A DNA stretch of 7,274 nt from Thermococcus sp. (GTDB lineage Archaea; Methanobacteriota_B; Thermococci; Thermococcales; Thermococcaceae): assembly GCA_027001105.1 (NCBI GenBank), contig JALTMZ010000020.1:1-7274 (forward strand), in the 5' to 3' direction. Below, piece after piece: positions 1 through 4,921 of this stretch. The position numbers and the translations under genes were made by a program. How positions within the stretch are numbered: position 1 is the stretch's first letter; every line of letters begins with the position of its first letter. The notes beneath the pieces were generated by a model, which saw nothing but the letters and a program-made list of their open reading frames with translations, did no database searches and was not told the origin of the DNA.

Positions 1-178
1 GGACATTCCTACTTAATTGGCAGTTCTTCAAAGGGTCACTCGAAAAGTGTCCTAAAGAATTTATAAGTTTCAACCAAACTTTGGGAAAGTTTAAAACTGC
101 ATCCCTGTGTTTCTCCCGGCTTTCCTCAATTATTGGGATCATGCTTTTCTTAACATCTTCTACTTCCTCCATCCCCAT
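1..178 (-). CDS. Unrecognised protein, 5' end only (runs off the left edge)
   Basis: A minus-strand frame opens at ATG 178-176 and stays open for 59 codons to the window edge. It begins MGMEEVEDVKKSMIPIIEES and continues with a basic/hydrophobic stretch containing NFPKVWLKLI. I do not recognise the family. Roughly the first 45 codons use the AT-rich codons of the neighbouring genes (AGG, ATA, GAG/AAG), which supports coding. The last part, containing GHFSSDPLKNC, looks less typical. An in-frame TAA lies three codons before the ATG, so the start is confined to ATG 178, ATG 172 or a TTG/CTG just upstream. No clear Shine-Dalgarno is present. It could be a real gene, the head of a disrupted gene, or chance. 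Positions 1-5 (GGACA) and 47-51 (TGTCC) form a short inverted pair that might mark an insertion end, but five bases is weak evidence. Confidence 0.35.
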   Translation of the reverse strand, partial: MGMEEVEDVKKSMIPIIEESREKHRDAVLNFPKVWLKLINSLGHFSSDPLKNCQLSRNV

Positions 179-538
179 AAGCAACAGTTATGTCTTAGTC
201 TCTGAAATCTAACTACTTCTGGACAGTTAGTTTTTCTTAAAAAGTATGCTTGTGCCTTTGTTGCTTAATGTTGTTGTTAAGTGTTGGAAGGGTAATCCTC
301 TATCTCATGATGGAATCTGCTTTTGTGTCTTTTTTCGAACAATGAGAGTCGTATGATTTATACCTTCATGTATCCCTATATCTGAATAGAAGGCACTACC
401 CAGGTGGTGCCTTATATTTCGCTGATTGTCTATATATCGGGGTATATCAAATCCAGCATATCTAAAAATTTTCAGTTGGGGATTTACATGTGATATATTA
501 ACGTACAGCTGATTAAAAGCCATGAGATTGCTCTATTT
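179..538. other. Gene-poor stretch, nothing convincing coded
   Basis: This 360-base stretch has frequent stops in most frames. The one longer frame (minus, 523 down to 305) begins MAFNQLYVNISHVNPQLKIF. It has no Shine-Dalgarno and no recognisable domain. It could be a decayed gene or insertion-sequence remnant, but the sequence does not prove this. The stretch also holds a 24-base near-palindrome (390-413) and a TATATC-GGGG-TATATC direct repeat (433-448). It ends at the histone promoter. Confidence 0.5.
390..413. repeat. 24-base near-perfect palindrome
   Basis: AAGGCACTACC (390-400) and GGTGGTGCCTT (403-413) are inverted complements across a two-base centre (CA), with one T/G position that would be a wobble pair in RNA. 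It has no following T-tract on the plus strand, so a simple terminator is not obvious. It could be a dimeric regulator site or a relic of a mobile-element end. Confidence 0.55.
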
Positions 539-540
539 AC

Positions 541-556
541 CGAAAGGTTTATATAT
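541..556 (+). promoter_or_regulatory. BRE/TATA promoter of the histone gene
   Basis: CGAAAGG (541-547), a purine-rich BRE-like element, is followed directly by TTTATATAT (548-556), a strong archaeal TATA box. Transcription would start near 577-580. That gives a leader of about 27 nt that includes the Shine-Dalgarno at 591-599. Confidence 0.8.
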
Positions 557-590
557 CTTTAAACTCAGAAAAAATATTGAAGAACCCTTT

Positions 591-599
591 AAGGAGGTG
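591..599 (+). promoter_or_regulatory. Strong Shine-Dalgarno of the histone gene
   Basis: AAGGAGGTG lies six bases before ATG 606. It is an almost full match to the complement of the archaeal 16S 3' tail, as expected for an abundantly made chromatin protein, and it fixes the start. Confidence 0.85.
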
Positions 600-605
600 T
601 TGTGA

Positions 606-809
606 ATGGCTGAGTTGCCAATTGCCCCAATTGACAGACTTATTAGGAAGGCTGGTGCTGAGAGAGTTAGCGAAGAAGCAGCCAAGGTTCTTGCCGAGTA
701 CCTTGAGGAGTACGCAATTGAGCTTTCAAAGAAGGCTGTTGAGTTTGCCAGACACGCTGGCAGAAAGACAGTTAAGGCCGAGGACATTAAGCTCGCCATT
801 AAGGCTTGA
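606..809 (+). CDS. Archaeal histone (HTk/Hpf type)
   Basis: This 67-residue protein is an archaeal core histone, close to the histones of Thermococcus and Pyrococcus as I remember them. It is a single histone fold with no tails: helix 1 around [15 protein letters not shown], the long central helix from about residue 22 to 49 ([20 protein letters not shown] onward), and helix 3 after [16 protein letters not shown]. Family members form dimers that stack on DNA and wrap it into extendable hypernucleosome-like fibres. Conserved DNA-contact positions visible here include R11 near the N-terminus and the RKTVK loop before helix 3. Its length is the usual family length. It has its own strong promoter and Shine-Dalgarno and is followed by T-tracts, so it is probably monocistronic and highly expressed. 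Confidence 0.97.
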   Translation: MAELPIAPIDRLIRKAGAERVSEEAAKVLAEYLEEYAIELSKKAVEFARHAGRKTVKAEDIKLAIKA

Positions 810-817
810 GGGTATTA

Positions 818-852
818 CTCTTTGCTTCTTAGCTTTTTCTATTTTGATTTTT
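818..852 (+). terminator. T-rich terminator after the histone gene
   Basis: Several T-tracts follow the histone stop codon, including TTTTT within 834-838, TTTT near 842-845 and TTTTT at 848-852. No stable hairpin precedes them. This is the usual form of intrinsic termination in Thermococcales. Confidence 0.6.
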
Positions 853-858
853 GGGCAA

Positions 859-868
859 TTTTTAAAAA
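859..868 (+). promoter_or_regulatory. TATA box for the radical SAM gene; transcript probably leaderless
   Basis: TTTTTAAAAA (859-868) is centred about 26 bases before ATG 890, the usual distance from an archaeal TATA box to the transcription start. The mRNA would begin at or within a base or two of the start codon. There is no Shine-Dalgarno before the ATG, which fits leaderless initiation. Confidence 0.6.
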
Positions 869-889
869 TCTATTCTGAAAGTTTTTATC

Positions 890-2164
890 ATGCATGAAAT
901 AGCTGTCCGCATGACAAAAAGGAACCACAATGCCTTTGTCCACCTCCTTGGAGCATTGGAGAGTCAGGGATTTGACATTGGTGATCTTTTAATAACTAAG
1001 GATTTCAATGAAATCCTCAAAGCGAAGCCCAAAGTTGTTCTGTATTCTTTCTTCACTGAGGAAATCTGGGAAGTTGGGAAGGAAGTTAAAATCCTGAAGG
1101 AAAAATTTAACCCTCTCTTAATTGCCGGTGGTTACCATGCTACTGCGATGCCAAAGCACACTTTGAATGTTTTGGGCTTTGATATTGCTGTAATTGGAGA
1201 AGGGGAAGAGGTTCTCTATCAGCTTCTGACAACTCTAAAACAAACTAAATTTAAAATCACAAAGGAGCTATTGTCTATTCGCGGCCTGGCGTTCTATTTG
1301 GATGGACAATTCGTATTCACCGGCTTTGCTAAAGTTGACGACTTTGCTAAGTTTCCTCCCTTTGCGGAAAGCTCTTTTTTAATAGCACCTATTGAGATAA
1401 GCAGGGGCTGCCCTTTTGGTTGCTACTACTGCCAGACACCTTACGTCAAAGGTTTTCGCATGAGGCACAGACCGATAGACCAGATTGTAAAGTATTCAAG
1501 AAGAATGAGGGATATGCGCTACATCACTCCAAATGCCTTTGCCTATGGAAGTCCGGGAGCAATTTTAAAACTTGATAAACTTGAAGCCCTCCTAAAGGCA
1601 CTGCAACCTTTAAGAAAGGAGGGGCGACGTTTATTTTATGGAACGTTTCCGAGTGAAGTTAGACCGGAATTCGTGAAGCCTGAGACCCTTGAGCTCCTCA
1701 TAAAATATGCAGATAACAGAAGACTCGCCATTGGAGCGCAGAGCGGAGACGATGCCATGCTTAAGGCTATGCACCGCTTGCATACGGTTCGCCATGTGAT
1801 GGAAGCTGTTGAATACATGGTTGAATATGGAATTGAGCCGGTTGTTGATTTCATTGTCGGCTTGCCTAATGAAAGTGAAGAAAGTCAGAGAAAGAGTATT
1901 GAGCTGATGAAGTGGATTATGCGTAAGGGCGGAAAGGTTAGAGCCCACTACTTCATGCCTCTACCAGGAACCCCCTGGGCGAGATGTAAACCCTCACCAT
2001 TAAGTGAGGAGATGAAAAAGTTTTTGGGCAGAATGGCGGCTAAAGGTTACATTGAAGGAGCATGGGGAGTTCAGATTCAGCTTTCCAAAAAACTGCAGAG
2101 GTTAATTGAGGAATTTTATGAAGAGCCTATGAGCTACGTTGGGAAAGTTAAGGAAGTTTGCTGA
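890..2164 (+). CDS. B12-binding-domain/radical SAM protein
   Basis: This 424-residue protein has two domains. The N-terminal part (about 1-160) resembles a cobalamin-binding Rossmann-like domain, with AGGYHAT at 79-85 and IGEGEE at 102-107, both typical of B12-dependent radical SAM proteins. The radical SAM core follows, with the iron-sulfur cluster motif CPFGCYYC (Cys174, Cys178, Cys181). Further along come a GAQSGDDAML segment and VDFIVGLPNESEE, matching the conserved middle and late strands of the barrel. It resembles the archaeal group annotated as B12-binding domain/radical SAM domain protein (TIGR04013-like, by memory). Its substrate is unknown, and the neighbours do not reveal a pathway. 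The classic DxHxxG cobalamin-ligand motif is not evident, so B12 binding is inferred. The start at 890 gives the expected IAVRxTKRNxxAF opening; ATG 911 is a less likely alternative. Confidence 0.9.
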   Translation: MHEIAVRMTKRNHNAFVHLLGALESQGFDIGDLLITKDFNEILKAKPKVVLYSFFTEEIWEVGKEVKILKEKFNPLLIAGGYHATAMPKHTLNVLGFDIAVIGEGEEVLYQLLTTLKQTKFKITKELLSIRGLAFYLDGQFVFTGFAKVDDFAKFPPFAESSFLIAPIEISRGCPFGCYYCQTPYVKGFRMRHRPIDQIVKYSRRMRDMRYITPNAFAYGSPGAILKLDKLEALLKALQPLRKEGRRLFYGTFPSEVRPEFVKPETLELLIKYADNRRLAIGAQSGDDAMLKAMHRLHTVRHVMEAVEYMVEYGIEPVVDFIVGLPNESEESQRKSIELMKWIMRKGGKVRAHYFMPLPGTPWARCKPSPLSEEMKKFLGRMAAKGYIEGAWGVQIQLSKKLQRLIEEFYEEPMSYVGKVKEVC

Positions 2165-2198
2165 GTAAGATCGTCATATTTATGCCAACCTTCTTCCC

Positions 2199-2209
2199 AA
2201 AAATTTATA
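2199..2209 (+). promoter_or_regulatory. TATA box for the Toprim protein-dnaG operon
   Basis: AAAAATTTATA, ending at 2209, lies about 36 bases before ATG 2243. It predicts a transcription start near 2232 and a leader of about 11 nt without an obvious Shine-Dalgarno. This is the best promoter candidate for the operon. Confidence 0.5.
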
Positions 2210-2242
2210 ACCTCATAAACTTCTCATCAACACGACGGCAAA

Positions 2243-2620
2243 ATGTATGCCGAAAACTATAAAAGATTCGAACTGCTGATAGATAAATTGCGAGAGTTTG
2301 ATGGTGCTATCATTGTGGAAGGTTTGCGAGACGAGGTGGCTTTAAGGAAATTGGGGGTCAGAGCGGAGATAATAAGGCTCTCACGCTTACCGCTCTCAGA
2401 AGTGGCTTTAATTGCTTCACAGTATCATGAGGTCATGATATTAACTGATTTGGACAGAAAAGGTGAAGAGTTGGCGAAAAAGCTGACTCAATATTTGGAA
2501 GGCTATAAGTGCAGGGTAGATACAGAGACAAGAAGAGAACTCAAAATGATTGCAAAAAAGGACATAAAGGGCATTGAGGACTTGTATGGGCTCTACACTA
2601 AAGTCACTCTCCGTTTCTGA
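2243..2620 (+). CDS. Small Toprim-domain protein (UPF0292 type)
   Basis: This 125-residue protein is essentially a lone Toprim fold, the catalytic module of DnaG primases, topoisomerases and some nucleases. The conserved glutamate motif is at IIVEGLRDEVAL (Glu26) and the acidic DxD motif at ILTDLDRKGEEL (Asp69, Asp71); together these bind divalent metal. It matches the archaeal uncharacterised family UPF0292 in size and motifs. The biochemical role is not established; RNA or DNA phosphotransfer or cleavage is a reasonable guess from the fold. The gene is followed after 22 bases by the TTG start proposed for dnaG (100 bases before the ATG alternative), so the two are probably co-transcribed. 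This pairs two different Toprim proteins. Initiation probably uses a very short leader, since no good Shine-Dalgarno precedes ATG 2243. Confidence 0.88.
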   Translation: MYAENYKRFELLIDKLREFDGAIIVEGLRDEVALRKLGVRAEIIRLSRLPLSEVALIASQYHEVMILTDLDRKGEELAKKLTQYLEGYKCRVDTETRRELKMIAKKDIKGIEDLYGLYTKVTLRF

Positions 2621-2628
2621 CCCCCTTA

Positions 2629-2720
2629 AGGAGGGGATTTCCTTGAAAAGAAAAAGGACAGTGCTCCAACATATTTTGTCGGAAAAGCAAAAGTTTGAAA
2701 AAAGAAAGGTAGGTGGGAAC
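2629..2720 (+). promoter_or_regulatory. Two competing translation starts for dnaG
   Basis: A strong Shine-Dalgarno, AAGGAGGGGAT, covers 2629-2638. It is spaced eight bases (counted from GGAGG, 2630-2634) before an in-frame TTG at 2643. A second, weaker site, AGGTGG (2711-2716), precedes ATG 2721. The TTG start adds 26 basic residues beginning MKRKRTVLQHIL. The ATG start gives the minimal archaeal DnaG core. The better ribosome site and the open, protein-like extension favour TTG. Confidence 0.6.
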
Positions 2721-4022
2721 ATGTCAGCAAAGGACGATTTTGGAACGACTAAATATGTGATCTATGCTGAATTTGAGGCAAATGGAGTTGTTGAAAGACC
2801 TGACGTTGTTGGGGCTATTTTTGGTCAAACCGAGGGTTTACTTGGAGACGATTTAGATTTAAGAGAGCTCCAAAAGACTGGTAGAATTGGAAGGATAAAA
2901 GTTGAAGTTCACACAAAGGCTGGAAAAACATACGGAACAATTACAGTGCCATCAAGTCTTGATAGGGTCGAGACAGCAATCTTAGCGGCTGCACTGGAAA
3001 CAATAGATAGGGTTGGCCCATGTGAGGCAAGGATTAAAGTGATAAAAATCGAAGATGTCAGGGCAACAAAGAGGAAATACATCATTGAGAGAGCTAAGGA
3101 GATACTTGAAACGCTTATGGAGGAGGAAATTCCGGAGAGTCAAGAGCTCACTGAAGAAGTCAAAAAGGCAGTCAGGGCAAAGGAGCTCATTGAATATGGT
3201 CCTGAAAAATTACCAGCTGGACCTCATGTGCCGTTCTCAGACTCAATTATCGTAGTTGAGGGGAGAGCTGATGTGCTCAACCTCCTTAAGCACGGAATAA
3301 AGAATGCCATTGCCGTTGAGGGAACTTCAGTTCCAGAGACAATTATCAGACTGAGCAAGGAAAGAATTGTAACGGCATTCACAGACGGAGACAGAGGTGG
3401 AGAGCTTATCCTTAAGGAGTTGCTGCAAGTTGCCGATATTGATTATGTGGCAAGAGCGCCAGAAGGAAAGGAAGTTGAGGAGCTTACAAAGAAGGAAATA
3501 ATAAAGGCTTTGAGGAGCAAAGTACCAGCGGAGCAGGTTATAAATGAACTCTTCTACAAAGGCAAAAGCTTCTATGATTTAATCAAGGAAAAAGAGAAGG
3601 AAAAAACTGAAGAAACAAAAAGGGAGGAAGTTAGGGCAGAGAAGCCCCCTGTTGCGGTTAAAGAGGAAGGAAAAGAAGCAAGAATTGAACAAAAGAAGGA
3701 AGAGAGATTTATAAAGCCGATTCAAGTTCCAAAAGCAGCAGAACTCGAGAAATTTAAGGAATTCGTCGAAAAAGTGAAAAACAATTCAATGGCTATCTTG
3801 CTGGATGAGAATAAAAATGTCATTGCAGAAATACCGGTTAGGGATCTGCTTAGCTCTTTAAATGACAAAGAAGGCATATATGCAATAATATTCAACGGCA
3901 TAATAACCCAGAGGCTAATTGACATTGTAAGTGAAAAGGGAGTCAAATACTTAATTGGGGCAAGGAAGGCAAATGTAGTCAGAAGACCAGTTGATTTGAA
4001 GATCATTACTTTTGCTGAGTGA
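2643..4022 (+). CDS. dnaG: Archaeal DnaG (Toprim primase-like, exosome-associated)
   Basis: This protein has 459 residues from TTG 2643, or 433 from ATG 2721. In ATG numbering it runs as follows: an N-terminal archaeal DnaG domain (about 8-160, starting GTTKYVIYAEFEANG); a Toprim domain (about 172-260) with catalytic Glu180 in IIVVEGRADVL and metal-binding Asp222/Asp224 in FTDGDRGGE; a Lys/Glu-rich linker (about 286-335); and a conserved C-terminal domain (about 336-433) ending KIITFAE. Archaeal DnaG has been reported as a stable subunit of the RNA exosome that helps recruit poly(A) substrates, and primase activity has been reported in some species. The main replicative primase in archaea is PriSL. 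All Toprim residues are intact. I prefer the TTG start because of its strong Shine-Dalgarno; some Pyrococcus entries have a similar extension as far as I recall, which is unchecked. Confidence 0.95.
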   Translation: MKRKRTVLQHILSEKQKFEKRKVGGNMSAKDDFGTTKYVIYAEFEANGVVERPDVVGAIFGQTEGLLGDDLDLRELQKTGRIGRIKVEVHTKAGKTYGTITVPSSLDRVETAILAAALETIDRVGPCEARIKVIKIEDVRATKRKYIIERAKEILETLMEEEIPESQELTEEVKKAVRAKELIEYGPEKLPAGPHVPFSDSIIVVEGRADVLNLLKHGIKNAIAVEGTSVPETIIRLSKERIVTAFTDGDRGGELILKELLQVADIDYVARAPEGKEVEELTKKEIIKALRSKVPAEQVINELFYKGKSFYDLIKEKEKEKTEETKREEVRAEKPPVAVKEEGKEARIEQKKEERFIKPIQVPKAAELEKFKEFVEKVKNNSMAILLDENKNVIAEIPVRDLLSSLNDKEGIYAIIFNGIITQRLIDIVSEKGVKYLIGARKANVVRRPVDLKIITFAE

Positions 4023-4038
4023 TTTCTCTTTTAATTTT
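4023..4038 (+). terminator. T-rich tract after dnaG
   Basis: TTTCTCTTTTAATTTT follows the dnaG stop codon directly and has no hairpin. It is a plausible Thermococcales-style terminator for the Toprim-dnaG operon. It ends where the 3' end of the minus-strand guide RNA lies. Confidence 0.45.
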
Positions 4039-4099
4039 AGCCTCAGCTAACCCTCTTTTCTTCATCAATTCAGAGTGGCTAACGATCATCATTGGCTAA
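4037..4099 (-). ncRNA. C/D box guide sRNA (minus strand)
   Basis: Read on the minus strand, the elements come in canonical order. The 5' stem TTAGCC (4099-4094) is followed by an unpaired A and the C box ATGATGA (4092-4086). Then come a 12-nt D' guide UCGUUAGCCACU (4085-4074), D' box CTGA (4073-4070), a 4-nt spacer, C' box ATGAAGA (4065-4059, one change from consensus), a 12-nt D guide AAAGAGGGUUAG (4058-4047), D box CTGA (4046-4043) and 3' stem GGCTAA (4042-4037), which pairs perfectly with the 5' stem. Such RNAs bind L7Ae, Nop5 and fibrillarin and direct 2'-O-methylation opposite the fifth guide base before D or D'. The D guide can pair with an archaeal 23S segment UGACCCUCUU (ten pairs, one G-U), pointing to the C equivalent to E. 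coli 23S C1920. The D' target is unknown to me. Confidence 0.85.
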
Positions 4100-4130
4100 G
4101 AGTTTTTAAAGAAAAGAGAATTAAAAGCTT
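4100..4130. promoter_or_regulatory. Compact bidirectional promoter of the two guide RNAs
   Basis: The spacer between the two guide RNAs carries a plus-strand TATA-like TTTTTAAA (4103-4110), centred about 25-28 bases before the plus RNA start. It also carries a minus-strand TATA-like TTTTAAT (4127-4121), centred about 25 bases before the minus RNA start. Each TATA box lies next to the other RNA's start, so TBP/TFB binding at one site could exclude the other. Confidence 0.55.
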
Positions 4131-4187
4131 TGGGATGATGTGCGTTTACCGGTCTGAGCTGTGATGATATCGGCACTGTCTGACCTA
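4131..4187 (+). ncRNA. C/D box guide sRNA (plus strand)
   Basis: The 5' stem TGGG (4131-4134) is followed by C box ATGATGT (4135-4141, last base off consensus), 12-nt D' guide GCGUUUACCGGU (4142-4153), D' box CTGA (4154-4157), 3-nt spacer, perfect C' box GTGATGA (4161-4167), 12-nt D guide UAUCGGCACUGU (4168-4179), D box CTGA (4180-4183) and 3' stem CCTA (4184-4187, one G-U pair). Two guides of exactly 12 nt are the hallmark of archaeal C/D sRNAs. The D' guide complements CCGGUAAACG, a segment of 23S rRNA just before helix 69 as I remember it. Methylation is predicted at the G equivalent to E. coli 1897. The D guide predicts a U within ACAGUGCCGAUA, which I cannot place. The last three bases overlap the tmk stop codon on the other strand. 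Confidence 0.87.
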
Positions 4188-4814
4188 TTCTTTTTTGTTT
4201 AAAATTTCATGTTCAACTAACGCAACTATATCATTGTGTATGTCTTCAATTGATGCAAGAGCATTTACAATTTTCATTTCTGGGAACATTTCAACGAGTT
4301 TAAGGTAGTTCTCTCTGACCCTTTTTTGTAGCTCTGCTATTCTATCAAACTCAGATTTTAGCTGTCTTCCATTTATCCTTTTCATGCTCTCTTTAACAGG
4401 TAAGTCGAGGAGGATCACCAGGTCTGGTCTGATTGCAAATTTGTTTAGATTTATAAGCCATTCCAAATCCAAACCACGGGCCCACTGATAAGCAAGGGAG
4501 GAATAGAAATATCTATCTGAGATCACGACCTTTCCAGCTTTAATGGAGGGTTCTATCAATTTCTTCACATGTTCAGCTCTGTCAGCAGCGAACAAAAGTG
4601 CCTCTGCTTCATGGCTTATCTTTGCCCCATCTATGATACCCTCTCTGCCCCCTGTCAGAACGAGTTTTCGTATCAGTTTTCCAAATGCCGTATCTGTTGG
4701 TTCTTTTGTTAATACCACATCATATCCTCTCCTTTCAAACCATTTTGCCAGTAATTTTGCTTGTGTTGACTTGCCTGCGCCATCAATGCCTTCTATCACG
4801 ATGAAAATACCCAC
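4185..4814 (-). CDS. tmk: Thymidylate kinase (dTMP kinase)
   Basis: It phosphorylates dTMP to dTDP with ATP, a required cytoplasmic step of dTTP synthesis. Numbered from GTG 4814 (209 residues): P-loop GIDGAGKST (9-17); KEPTDTAFG (37-45), which contributes the acidic residue and loop near the substrate; FAADRAEH (75-82); and the nucleoside-binding [11 protein letters not shown] (100-110). The lid region is around [12 protein letters not shown]. Length and motifs match archaeal and bacterial Tmk. The start is decided by the Shine-Dalgarno GGAGGTG (4827-4821) six bases before GTG 4814, which yields the expected [12 protein letters not shown]. The upstream in-frame ATG codons at 4835 and 4829 would put that site inside the gene. 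It converges on dnaG and the plus-strand guide RNA, whose 3' end touches the tmk stop codon. Confidence 0.96.
   Translation of the reverse strand: MGIFIVIEGIDGAGKSTQAKLLAKWFERRGYDVVLTKEPTDTAFGKLIRKLVLTGGREGIIDGAKISHEAEALLFAADRAEHVKKLIEPSIKAGKVVISDRYFYSSLAYQWARGLDLEWLINLNKFAIRPDLVILLDLPVKESMKRINGRQLKSEFDRIAELQKRVRENYLKLVEMFPEMKIVNALASIEDIHNDIVALVEHEILNKKE
4188..4200 (+). terminator. T-tract terminator of the plus-strand guide RNA
   Basis: TTCTTTTTTGTTT follows the 3' stem of the plus-strand guide RNA by one base or less. This tract is also the 3' end of the tmk coding sequence on the opposite strand, so the two units are interlocked. Confidence 0.55.
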
Positions 4815-4827
4815 AGCTGACACCTCC
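4812..4827 (-). promoter_or_regulatory. Shine-Dalgarno and GTG that set the tmk start
   Basis: On the minus strand, GGAGGTG (4827-4821) is followed by six bases and then GTG (4814-4812). This makes GTG the likely start even though two in-frame ATG codons lie just upstream. Confidence 0.75.
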
Positions 4828-4850
4828 ATGATCAAAACAAGTGCGCGTGC

Positions 4851-4862
4851 TTAAATCTTAAA
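4851..4862 (-). promoter_or_regulatory. TATA-like element of tmk
   Basis: On the minus strand, TTTAAGATTTAA (4862-4851) is placed so that transcription would start around 4832-4828. That is immediately before the Shine-Dalgarno and gives a leader of about 15 nt. It suggests tmk is not simply read through from the sugar operon. Confidence 0.45.
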
Positions 4863-4893
4863 GTGAGTGTTCTGTTTTTAATCATTTTTGCCA

Positions 4894-4918
4894 GGATAAG
4901 AAATTAAAGAGAACTAAG
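4894..4918 (-). terminator. T-rich end of the sugar nucleotide operon
   Basis: On the minus strand, the sequence after the stop codon at 4922 is rich in short T-tracts (TTAGTTCTCTTTAATTTCTT) without a hairpin. It is a plausible but weak terminator before the tmk promoter. Confidence 0.35.
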
Positions 4919-4921
4919 ATA

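Noticed and set aside
490..512. Half of a C/D-like pattern: GTGATAT, 12 bases, CTGA
   Set aside because: The C box is poor, there is no second C'/guide/D half on either side, and no terminal stem is present.
305..523. 72-codon minus-strand frame beginning MAFNQLYVNISHV
   Set aside because: It has no Shine-Dalgarno and no recognisable family, its stop-rich surroundings look non-coding, and it includes the palindrome. A TATA-like match upstream is simply the symmetrical histone TATA box read backwards. It is kept only as a possible relic.
533..897. Overlapping frames on both strands across the histone gene
   Set aside because: They are shadows of the histone gene: low-complexity Ser/Leu or Arg-rich translations with no independent ribosome site.
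1631..1948. Minus-strand frames inside the radical SAM gene
   Set aside because: They are antisense shadows of a clearly conserved gene.
2621..2637. CCCCCTTAAGGAGGGGA as a terminator hairpin between the Toprim gene and dnaG
   Set aside because: The symmetrical part is short, there is no T-tract after it, and the right half is better explained as the Shine-Dalgarno of dnaG. It might weakly fold and modulate initiation.
2574..2642. Longer dnaG start at ATG 2574
   Set aside because: It would overlap the upstream Toprim gene by 47 bases, has no ribosome site, and adds residues unlike the family. TTG 2643 or ATG 2721 is better.
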